From positions 248,001 through 312,000 of the forward strand of contig JAPQWV010000328.1 of the NCBI GenBank assembly GCA_027422505.1: DNA of 64,000 bases. The letters run 5' to 3'. Below are positions 22,854-33,023 of the stretch, one piece after another; the stretch's first letter is position 1; each line of letters opens with the position of its first letter. The position numbers were made by a program, and so were the translations under genes. This DNA is from Craterostigma plantagineum. Lineage: Eukaryota; Streptophyta; Magnoliopsida; Lamiales; Linderniaceae. The notes beneath the pieces are model-generated. The model searched no databases and was not told the origin of the DNA. It saw only the letters and a program-made list of their open reading frames with translations.

Positions 22854-25100
22854 CCATGCACGTGCCCTAATTTGCAGAGGCATCTGCGCCAATGCTTCCT
22901 ACACCTCATATTTTTCTTGTATTGTCTTCTCATGTAGGGCCCTCGGCTATCTTGCTATGCACCATCATGGAGCTCGAATCCACCAGGGATATAAATATCT
23001 AAGTGACAATACCCACACTTGAGAGGCTAACCGTAGGGCGCCTTTTCTATCCCAAGATGGTTTAATACGTCATGCGGACGCTTCACGCTGGTAGCCTATT
23101 CTAAGCTTGCCTACAACAGAGATATCCTTGGTGTCGCTTATTCCCTCAGCTCGCATCCTCCAGGTTCCACATTCCGCCATGAGGGCATTCGCCCTAATAT
23201 CATGTCTCGTCTTGAACATGTCATGTCTTGAAAGCTGCGACATAAGTCACAATGGTAGCATAGAAGAGCCGTGACTTTGTTGTGAGTCGACATCAGACGC
23301 CCATATCGGCGAATATGAACATGTTGTGGTGCTCTTCGTATCATGTCTTTAATACTAATCGTGCGTGGATATGAACATGTTGTGAATACGCATGTCATGT
23401 CGTCATATAACGTAAATAAATCACATAGGAAGTCACATGAAAATCATTGAAGCAAAGAGACACATAATTCATGCACACAAAATTATGTGTCGTAGTTGGG
23501 ACTTCCACTTACCTGTCGTCCCGTAATTACTGTCTTGGAACGTCCTTACTTCTCGACCCTTAGATAGAAATATCATAATCTTAGTAACATACCTAAATTA
23601 GGTACCTACGTCGAATTAATTTATTTGACTCTATTGAATTACTAAAACCCTAGTTTCCAACTCATAGTTTTAGTCAAGTTAGTTTTCAACTATAGCACAT
23701 AAAGCTCGATCATTTGGTCTTGCCCAATTGTTTCCATCTCTCAATTTGTTTGATTTGTGTCATGCATGGAGAGGGTTTAGTTGATCCCTTATTCGCCAGA
23801 TTGGCCATGCATCGAAGTAGATCAATTGTGGCATTGCTTTATTCAAGAATCGCCCAATTCACTTTGAACCTACATTCGCCCGATTTGTCCTCTCCAACAC
23901 ATAGAATCGTCGAGCTTTTATTTAATCCCTTGGATCGCCCAATTTGATAAGCATCAATTTGCTTTCACTGTTTGCTTTCGTCATCATGTCATCACCTCAT
24001 CAAGTTGCCCGATTTGAAGTGTTTAGAAGTTAAAATCCTCGAGTTCTTTAATTGGTGTTGAATCGCCCGATTCGGTCACATGCCAAGCCAAGTTTCGCCG
24101 TGTCCTTTGTCCACATTAAATCGCCCGATTCTAGTTAGCATCACTCGCCCGCTTTGAGAAGTAAAATCGCCGAGAGTTTGTGTAAGGCTCCAACCGCCCG
24201 ATTTGATCATATGCTAAGCCAAGTTTCTTTCGATCCCTTTTTGCTTCCAAATCGGCCAATTGCATCATGCATTGTCTTGCTTTCGCTGAGAGTTTGTTCC
24301 AACAGCCAATTGCCCGATTCTTCAATTGTCATAGCACCCCATTCGGTCGATTTGTCGTGCATCATATTTGCATTCGCCGAAACTTAGCATATCCCTACAA
24401 ATCGGCCGATTCTATCTTACTTGTATATACTCTATTTGCCTGATTTGTTCATGGAGTTTGCTAACTTTGATCGAGATCACTTATAGATGCCTTCTTCTTC
24501 AAGTCTGATTTTTAACTTACTACTTTCCAAACATATCCGACATAAATTTAAACTCCCACGTTCGCATGGTTTGATCTTGAAACCCTAAAATCTTCCGACT
24601 AACACAGAAATCATACTCTTTCTGGAAAATGATCCTAAACTAGGAAAATGATACACCTTAATTCTCCTTTTAAATTCTTGCACTTTGAAATGTTAACCCC
24701 ATGGACTTACATATGGACCAAACGTATACATTAGAATAAGGAGATATACCTTCTCAAGGCTTGGATCCGATTGTTGCTAGATGATTTCTCCTTTTTCTTT
24801 ATTTAACTTTCGTGTGAGGCCTTTCTTACCTAGGGTTTCTTCTATAATGAAGTTATGCTATTGAAGGTTGAGATAAACTTTTAGTTATCAATACTAGGGT
24901 TGATGGTACATAACATGACGTAGGTTTCCCCTTGCCTTAAGTAATTCTATTACTAGTATCTATCCTTAACAATTGGGCCTAAGTAATGCTTTAATTTAGC
25001 CAACTTGACATTAGAATTTTATTCCCACTAATAATCATAATTAAATCGCATAGTGTTAATTCTTTAATTTCTAACATCTAAAAATTTTACCTACCAAGAG
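22854..25100 (-). mobile_element. LTR fragment (−) of the family seen at 51873-62968
   Basis: The text GTAGGGCCCTCGGCTATCTTGCTATGCACC and the following blocks parallel 52430-52700. The central block near 23485-23525 (CACTTACCTGTCGTCC) parallels 60590-60612. Both ends are truncated: neither TGTAGCGACC nor a GGTATTACA-like terminus is present. The right end is placed only roughly. It carries a distinctive CGCCCGATTTG array. Confidence 0.65.
23715..24445. repeat. CGCCCGATTTG motif array
   Basis: About twenty words near (T)CGCCCGATT(T/C)G, with variants CGCCCAATTT, CGGCCAATT and TGCCCGATT, recur every 20-60 bp. They sit at the LTR position that holds TTCGCAAA or ATGTCGAGA words in related LTRs. 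Confidence 0.85.
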
Positions 25101-25429
25101 TTATATACCGTATATGACATGATTCCTAAGTCCCCCTCTTTTCTCGTTTGAATATCCCCCAAATATTTAGACAGTCGGTTGAATCCTCGAAGGGGTTTCA
25201 AATGAAGAAAAGGTATTCGGAAAATGCTCAAAATGGATAACTAAAGGCTATGTCAAAGGATGGAAGTTAACATATGTCCGAGTGAGGAAATTCCTAAGTG
25301 CGCATATCATTTTCCTAACGATCTAACACAAGGCGAGTAAGAGGCCAAGAATCACTAGTTAAGACAAACAATTGATGTGTGACTTGCTCGAAACAAATTC
25401 GTAGAAAGAAAATAAAATGCTAGAATCCT
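25101..25429. other. unassigned repeat DNA
   Basis: No coding similarity, terminal repeats or motif array is seen. It lies between an LTR fragment and the 3' side of a minus-strand copia RNase H remnant, so it may be copia downstream sequence. Confidence 0.3.
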
Positions 25430-26160
25430 CACTTATGTTAAGCAGCTTTGTGTCTAGCAGACTAACTTTTCACCTAAGAATTGAGCGCCGCCTGACGTGC
25501 TTTTCCTGTCCATTCGGCAATCTGCATAAGCAGCATCAGTGTAGGCGACTAGTTTGAATTTGTACCTTTTGGATACCACAGTCAGAGGTTAGAAATGCCC
25601 TTAAGGTAGCGCAGGATCCGTTTAACCGATAGCATGTGGGATTCCTGGGATCGGCTTGGAAACGGGCGCAGAGGCAAGTAACGAAAATGATGTCCGGCCA
25701 ACTCGAGGTGAGATATAGAAGAGACCCGATGATGCTGCGATAGAGGGTGATGTCAACCGCTTTTCCAGAGCGATAGGCATCCAACTTGCAGCTTCTTGTC
25801 ATGGGAGTGCTGAGAGGCTTGCTCTGATCTTGATGGAATTTCTTCAAGATGTCCCTGATATACTTGGTTTGACTTATGAATAAATTCCATCTTCAAGCTG
25901 CCTGACCTGAAGTCCCAAGAAAAACTGCATTTCTCCCATGTGACTCATTTCAAACTTGGTCTTCATGAGATCTCCGAATTTCTGTAGCCGGGATTTGTAG
26001 ATCCAAAGATGATGTCGTCCACGTATACTTGGACAACCATCAAATCATTGTCTTACATTTGATGAAGAGAGTCGTATCGATTGTTCCTCGGATAAATCCA
26101 AGATTTCACGAGGAATTTGCTCAAGACGTCATACCAAGCACGTGGGGCTTGTTCCAAAAC
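25430..26160 (-). pseudogene. Ty1/copia RT-RNase H remnant
   Basis: The minus strand reads QAPRAWYDVLSKFLV (about 26150-26105), the RT catalytic motif VYVDDIIFG (about 26030-26005), SKPLSTPM and IGSLLYLTSSWPDI (about 25820-25700), then the RNase H start LVAYTDAAYADC with DRKSTSG (about 25550-25490). These are diagnostic of Ty1/copia, not gypsy. Frameshifts near 25860-25990 and 25650, and stops, break it. Its right end joins gypsy gag at about 26150 through a short shared sequence. The rest of the copia element is absent here. Confidence 0.88.
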
Positions 26161-27060
26161 GATAACGGCCACACTGCCTGCACTGGGGTGCGGAATTTGA
26201 GTGTCTATTCGGAGTATTCATGGGTCCCTGGTTCAGCATGGGGCGCCAATTCTGTTGGCACTGGCGATTTCCTTGGTTACCTTGGCCGTTGTTGAAAAAT
26301 TGGCATTTACGATCATTTCCAGGTCCTTGCTGACTCTTCCTTCTCTTCTTCGCCTCCTGAGCTTCAGAAATTTGAGCCTCATCCTGCTCCAATATCATGG
26401 CCCGCTCCACTACTTGGGTAAATTCCATCTGTCGGGCTCCCAAAATACTTAGGTCACGATAAAGTTCAGATTGAGGCCCGTAATGAACCTCGTCACCTTC
26501 AATAGGTCTGTCGCCACCATGTGAGGAGCAAAACGGGACAACTCCTCGAATCTGGGGATATATTGAGCCACAGACATTCCTCCTTGCCTGAGGTTCACAA
26601 ATTCTAGCATCCGTCGTTCTTGTTCATGAGCAGTAAAATATTTGTCGTGGAACAATTCTCTAAATCGTTCCCACGACATGAGTGTTGGGTCTTCCAGGCT
26701 TTCACAATGTCCCACCAGAACCGAGCACTTCCCCTGAGCATGGAAATGGCGCAAAGGACCTTCTCATTTTCGGGTACACGGCTGTAGATAAACATATCTT
26801 CAATCATTCGTAGCCAATCTTCCGCCAACGCGGGATCAGTGGCGTCTGCGAATTTTGGGGGATCCATTTTTCGAAATCGTTCTCCTATAATTTATATCCG
26901 CGCTGGCTGTGGGGAGGGATGATGTTCAGACGAGCTATGATGATGGGGTAGCTCGTCGATTTGGTCCGACTGATGATTGATATGATCTGACTGACGTTGA
27001 AGCAATTCCGTCAGTCATACGGCTGGATTCGCCCACATGTTCACTACGTGTTCTTGGCAT
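26150..27060 (-). pseudogene. gag remnant of the minus-strand frame element
   Basis: The start MPRTRSEHVGESSR at 27060 matches the plus-strand gag start. The N-terminal part is broken by stops. The capsid region is recognisable: MDPPKFADATDP (26867), LRGSARFWWDIV (about 26745-26710), RFRELFHDKYFTAHEQERR (about 26665-26610), GGMSVAQYIPRFEELSRF (26590-26535), and a Gln/Asn-rich linker ending QCRQCGRYRF. The zinc knuckle is lost at the junction with copia sequence. A frameshift near 26700 and another near 26450 separate the pieces. With the protease piece at 12467-12725 and pol at 1-1190, it belongs to one degraded element whose 5' LTR starts at 27221. Confidence 0.88.
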
Positions 27061-27206
27061 TTTTCAACTATGGTCTACAAGAATTCATATAAAACACATG
27101 TCAAATAACACGTAAACACATGGCATGTATTGAACTTACAGGCCGAGCTGGTTCCCCAGGCTTTTGAGCGGCAGTACATGGACAGTCTTCAGAACCTAAA
27201 GCCTAA

Positions 27207-27218
27207 GCTCTGATACCA
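27207..27218 (-). other. primer-binding site (initiator-Met tRNA)
   Basis: On the minus strand TGGTATCAGAGC starts two bases inside the LTR edge at 27221. It is an exact match to the plant initiator-Met primer-binding site and fixes this as the 5' LTR side of the minus-strand element. Confidence 0.92.
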
Positions 27219-27460
27219 CCTATAGCGACCCTCATTTTCTAAGTAAGGTTAGTGCCGGATTTCCGCAACGTAAGCCGCAGAACGCCCGTCTAACAAAAAC
27301 TTTTTCCTAAATTATAATATAGTACCACAAAATATCGTTTACACTGTTAATCTAACAAAGGCCGTAGCCCCAAAAATGCCAAAAGAATAAAAATCCTAAA
27401 GTCGCCCCACATGTCTTCATCCATATACCGCCCTGCCCTCAAAAGTCCGTGGAGCACCGT

Positions 27461-29038
27461 TGATAAACGTATTTCACTACGTTTATCGTAATATTTAATT
27501 GGGTTAAAATAGAGCTCTAGCCATCATTTTATACATTTATTCACCATATTTACACTTCTTTCGATATTGAAGGACCTTAGGACGGGTCTCGGGCAGAAAG
27601 GAGCGAAATGAGGCAAAACGGAGCGAGTATGAAGAAATCAGTCATGTGTCACGGCCGTGACACTCCTTGCACCAGGCCGTGACAATGGAGACCGAAGCCA
27701 AAGGACACTGGTCTCCGTCACGGTCGTGACACACATTGCACCATGCCGTGACAAGAGGCAGAAAAGGAAGCCAAGCGATGCAGAGCACAGTCACGGCCGT
27801 GAAGCCCGCCTGAAAAGTAGCAACGGACTACAAAATTCATATATCTAAATCTAGAGCTCGGGTTGAGAATCCCTTCGTTCAGAATAAAAAAATGGCAAGT
27901 CTTCTGTCTATGGTTAAAATATCAGATCGGACATCATTTACCACTCCATCTAAGAGAAATACGAAACTGCCGCAAAGCTGTTGAGAGTATCACGGCCGTG
28001 ACACTACCGCACCAGGCCGCGACGTGCGACAGTGAGCTAATTTTGTGCCCCGAGAGTGTCAATGCCGTGATGTATCATGACCCAGGCCGTGATAGTGTCG
28101 AATTCAACTAAGGCCCGATTTCGATCTACAAAAGGGGGAACCGACCAGATATCGACCCTAAATCATCTAGAGATGAAAAGGAGCCGTCAAGAACATGGAA
28201 TTACGTCCCGGAGCACAAGAGACGGATCAACGCCGAATTCACGCTGAATTGAACGAAGAACAAAGACTCTTCCACGAGATCATCCCAGATCAATCAGAAG
28301 GGAAGAGTATGAGTCCTCTGCCCTTGTTCTCCATCTCTTTCGTTGCTTTTCCGTTGAATATGAGTAGCTAAATTCCCTCCGTGTTTGGGAGTAGATGAAC
28401 GCTAGGCTGATTCGCGATGAAGAAATATATTTATCGTGACTCCTGTATCCTGAAAATTAATCTATCTATGAAAGTATTTCTTCGCTTTAATATGTCTATG
28501 TGTTAAAGTGAATATGCGGAAAATCATTTAGGGCGACAGCTAAACAATGATTAGGCCGTTCATAGATGATAGGACTCGAGTATAGGGCGACAGCAAATAC
28601 TCGATCCTCACTGTTAGTAATTATAGAATTTTAGATCCCCGCGATCGTTTACTGCGATCTAGTCAGAATCACGTAGGAGCAATAATTCACGTATTAGCCG
28701 ATAGTGCCTAGCGGAATTCGAATCCCGAGCACATCTCTATTATCTGAAAGTTCTCATATCAGTTTAGGCGTGTTCTTTGAATCTCTAGTCGACTTAGGAG
28801 CGATCTGTTAGGTTAATTCATAAAACAATCTGCGTATTTTATTTAGGCTAGATATCGAGTCGATAGGTCACTACTTGTACTCAGTTTATTCCTTGTGTTC
28901 GATACTCGTGTACTCACTTTACTGCACTACAAACGATAGGTCCACAGCCTATCGCACGTTGGTGAAGTAATTAGGTATTCGTTTTATATTATCACTTGTC
29001 GCACTTGCAAATCATATTAGCACACCACGTGTCGATCA
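27461..29038 (+). mobile_element. LTR of a gag-only element (left copy)
   Basis: A 1578 bp LTR begins TGATAAACGTATTTCACTACG and ends GTGTCGATCA, and matches the LTR at 43463-44948. On its left is ACCGT (27456-27460); the expected partner ACCGC lies after the right-most LTR (44949-44953). It holds four palindromic TCACGGCCGTGA-type units between 27649 and 28100. Confidence 0.88.
27649..28100. repeat. TCACGGCCGTGA palindrome units in an LTR
   Basis: The 12 bp palindrome TCACGGCCGTGA occurs at 27649-27660, 27791-27802 and 27990-28001, with a one-base variant at 27718-27729. Most are followed after about 10-15 bp by a half-site of the type CACCAGGCCGTGACA, giving repeated palindrome plus half-site units. 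The same units occur at 43652-43663 and 43797-43808, and one palindrome remains at 41225-41236. Confidence 0.9.
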
Positions 29039-29531
29039 ACCACCTCCAGCCGCTTCAGTCTTGACGCGCGTCGGCGTCAGATTCAGTACCTACAACACGT
29101 AAACACTGAGCGATTTGCCCAGTAGGTGAATAAAAATGCATGTATTCACGTCAACGCTCATTCTCGGTCCCAATATCTCACATGCAGTATCCAGTCTTTC
29201 TTTTCCCACAATCCTATCTCAAATCACACAACACAGGGCCCTAGGTCAGACCCGATACCTCGCGCGTCTATAATATGACGGAAGCTTACACTAGCAGCGT
29301 TTTGACGTTCACGCGACTGCCCTGCTAGGTCGCTCTTCCGTAAGCGGTAGCCTACGTCGACAGCATTTTGACGTTCACACAACTGCCCTGTCAGGTCGCT
29401 GCCTCCGCTACAAATAAAATCACGATGGTTTTGCACCTCGGGACGTTCACGCCTGAGTAGACATATCGATCACGCTTGTCTGCCATCAGGTGTCATATGA
29501 GTACCAACCTCGGCTCCTCAACGAGTCATAA

Positions 29532-32500
29532 TGTAGCGCCCCGTTTCCTATTACCTTTTTACGCAGCTATAAAATATTCATATAAAATTTTTCGCGATTT
29601 TCATAACCATTTCCTTTAACAAAAACGGGTGCGTACATCCAATCTAGTTCCTTTCACAATAATGTACATATATGTACCTATCATATGAGTCACAAAATAC
29701 GATAGTCTAAATCCGTTTCTATTCTATATGCTAATGATGAACCAGAGGGGAGTAGGAGGAGAGCGTAGTTGGCCAACCTTGAATCCATGCTCTATGATAT
29801 GCTTTCTACGCCGTCTGCTAATTATCTACACAACTGTGAAGACACCGATTCAGAGTATGATCGCAACATGTTAATTAATACAAGTAATAATAAAATAAAC
29901 CGTAATTCATGCCTTTCCATTGATATCGTAACCATGCCATTTCAAATCACATAATCATCGTTCATATAACGGTCATTCATAGGATCCGTAGATTACATGC
30001 CATTTCTATATGTCCATTTATTTTGATACTCCCGTTATAGACTAGCTAGACTGTACTGTACGCCCAGTCGGCGCCCATGCATGGGACTCTGTAATCATAT
30101 CGTAATCCCCCAATTTGTAGGGATACGTGTTGCCTGTACAGGACTCTGTAATAATCCCCCGATTTGTAGGGATATATGCCGTAGCATCCGTATCATACCA
30201 TCTGTAGTCGTAGCAGTCATAACGGTTTCTCCCTTCATTTTATATGTATGCAGTACTATATGAAATACCTTATATTACACATAAATCATATGTGAGCACG
30301 TTACGATCACATAGTTCACGTCGATTCATAATAGTACATATATCACGTACTAATCAATTAATCCATAGAAAGCATGTAAACATATAAGGCACATAAGGTA
30401 CATGTCGCAATCATACTCACAAGTTTTGCCTATTTCCCCGTTCGCCTAAACAGCTTTGCCCTTGCCTTTATCAGATTCCTGACCTATACAATTATTTTTA
30501 TCCGTAAATGTAAAATCCCTATAATGATATGCGTATGTGATATGCATGCTTTATTATTATGCATGTGCGTTTCTTATTCGTAGCCTTTTATTAGAAACCC
30601 TAACTTATTTTAAAGTATCAAATATCGGGTCTTTGAAGTGTAAAATGTCGAGTTCTTTAAAGTATAAAATGTCGAGCTTTATAAGGTATAAAATGTCGAC
30701 ATCTTTAAAGATTTCGAAATGTGCCATGAGACACATCTCGACATTCTACTCGACCTTATACCTGAAATAATAACTCGACATCCTAACCTTAACTCGATAT
30801 TATCATTCGACATTTACTTCGACAAGTATAAAGAATCTCGACATTCATCTAAGTCTTCTCGACATTTTACTTAAAACAAGGCTCGACTTTATCCTTGAAA
30901 TCAACTCGACATTTAATAATTCATCCCGACTTTTGATAACTCACGTATATGTATAGGATTTCGACATTTTATGATAACTCGACTTTTGATAACTCGACTT
31001 TTTATCATAAGATTCGACTTTCATCAAAGCACCTCTCGACATCTAACAACTCGACATCTAACAACTCGACATTTTCTCCCAATATCGACCCATCTCGACA
31101 TTCTATCTGAATAAATTTTCTAAATCTCGATGCCATAATATAACTCGACATTTCATATTGAGATCCCTTCTCTTGAATTCTTAAGAACGGGATGAATTTC
31201 ACAAGAACTTCATACTACCTACTGTTCAAAACTTAACACAAATAAATAGAGCAATCTACGCATATAGATTCCAAAACAGTTAAATCATAAATTCTCTTAC
31301 GAAAACCTTCTATCAATTATCAGCGCTGAAATTTCCTTATACTTGACATGATCAAATCCTATCAATAATAATATATTACAAGTAAATCTCTAAAATATTT
31401 GAATCCTTATTCTATTGCCGAAAACCTTCAAGTTGAAATCATCTATCCAGCTAAGGATACTTAAACTGCTAAAATACTTCATCCAATATTCAAACGTTTC
31501 AACTAGTATATTCTGATAACGAATTCTATGTAAATAATATATATAAAATCCTTCAAGATTTGGCAAACCCTAATACATATATTTGCGGAAGGTCTCCCTG
31601 AAATTTTATTTAGTACCTAAGAACTTCCTTATACCTTGCATAAATTAAATCCTAACAATAGTATCATACTACAAATAGGCTTATAAAATTTTCAGCTTTT
31701 GTTCTTATGCCGAAAACTATTCCTATGACTATAAATTTGTTCGCTTAATATGATTATTAATTCTTAGCATGCATATATATGTATTATAAAACATTATTAA
31801 GTTTCTTTACCTTCAAGAATTGGCCTAGATGTTTGTTCAAAGTTTCGATCGTCTTTATCTCCTCTGTTCTTTTATCTTTCTTTGTTCATCAAGGTCTCGA
31901 TCTGACATGTAATTCGTACTAGTATATACATAGGTTTTGTAGCTGATGATGTCGATTTCCTCAAGGTTAAGAAAACCTTTCCTTAGTCATACTCATTAAT
32001 ACATTCAAAGACCTCCACGTGTACTTATATCCTTTGATAGGTTAGTATTTTATTATTAAGGTTGTTTCCCCTCATGACTAACACCTAGCTTTAAGATTAT
32101 TTAAATTATCACATGTTATATATATCGAACTCAAGTTCTCGTGATTTCAAATTCTTTGATTGAAGAATTTCGAGGTTCTCACTGAATACATTTCGAAATC
32201 TTTATTAAGAGGATTTCGAGTTCTTGCAATCTGTGTTAAGAAAATCTCGAAGTCTTCAATTTGAAGTCCTTATTCAATAAATTTCGACATTAATATTTGA
32301 AGGTTTTGAAACTTCCATCTTTTTTTTTTATAAATATTATTTAAATATTTCTTTCCAACTTATTTATCATTTTAATTACACACATGAAATTTCCTCAAAC
32401 CTGAGAAAACCCTAGAAATTTCATACTTAGAAAAATTCTAATTCCATAACATTTACTTCTTCACTACTTATCCCCTTGATAACCTAGAACTATCATACTT

Positions 32501-32604
32501 TAAATACCTTATCCTATCTATATCTCTGTTTTAAAATAACTTATATGAATGCATGAATTTATGTAAATGCACGAAATTATAATATGAGGTTTCGGTTCCT
32601 GACA
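29532..32604 (-). mobile_element. 3' LTR of the Tekay/Del element
   Basis: It is 3073 bp and lies next to the polypurine tract. It includes an imperfect tandem duplication around 30083-30175 (GGACTCTGTAAT...CCCCC(A/G)ATTTGTAGGGAT) and the TCGACAT array. Short open frames inside it recur identically in the other LTR and are not genes. Confidence 0.96.
30640..31160. repeat. TCGACAT / ATGTCGA array, both orientations
   Basis: The first three words read AAAATGTCGA(G/C) on the plus strand. They are followed by some fifteen to twenty words in the opposite orientation (CTCGACAT(T/C), CTCGACTTT). The change of orientation could allow foldback pairing. An identical array is at 38369-38889. Confidence 0.85.
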
Positions 32605-32620
32605 ATTCTCCCCCCCTTTT
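32605..32620 (-). other. polypurine tract
   Basis: On the minus strand AAAAGGGGGGGAGAAT abuts the 3' LTR. The stop codon of the chromodomain frame (32621-32619) overlaps its start. Confidence 0.92.
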
Positions 32621-33023
32621 AAAAATTTCGTCCTCGAAATTTCGTACCTGTTTCAGTCAATAACCATGGGTACTGGGTCTTCATATGTTCTATGGTTTCC
32701 CACGTAGCTTCACGAGCCGAATGATTTTTCCACCGTACTTTTACCATTGGAATCGTTTTATTTCGTAACTGCTTGTCAGCATATTCCAGGACTTCTGCCG
32801 GTTCTTCTACGTAACTAAGGTCCTCAGAAATATTTATCGGTTCGTCACGTAGAATATGTGTAGGATCTGATCTATATCGCCGTAACATACTAACGTGAAA
32901 CACGTTGTGTATCTGTGAAAGTTCAGGTGGCAGTGCTAATCGATATGCTAACGGTCCAATTCTTTCAAGTATCTCGTACGGTCCAATATATCGCGGACTT
33001 AACTTTCCTTTCTTTCCAAATCG
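32619..33023 (-). pseudogene. integrase C-terminus and chromodomain-like tail, downstream of an in-frame stop
   Basis: This stretch is in the same frame as the long gag-pol frame, separated only by the TAA at 33026-33024. It encodes the integrase C-terminal linker, FHVSMLRRYRSDPTH, and a chromodomain-like end: VEEPAEVLEY, LRNKTIPMVKVRW (about 32790-32750) and ATWETIEHMKTQYP. In chromoviruses this tail is thought to tether integration to chromatin. It could be translated only by readthrough or from another copy. Everything else in the element looks fresh, so the stop is probably a recent point change. Confidence 0.9.

Noticed and set aside
29769..31202. Short open frames repeated identically at 37498-38931
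   Set aside because: Identity simply reflects the two young LTRs; no protein features.
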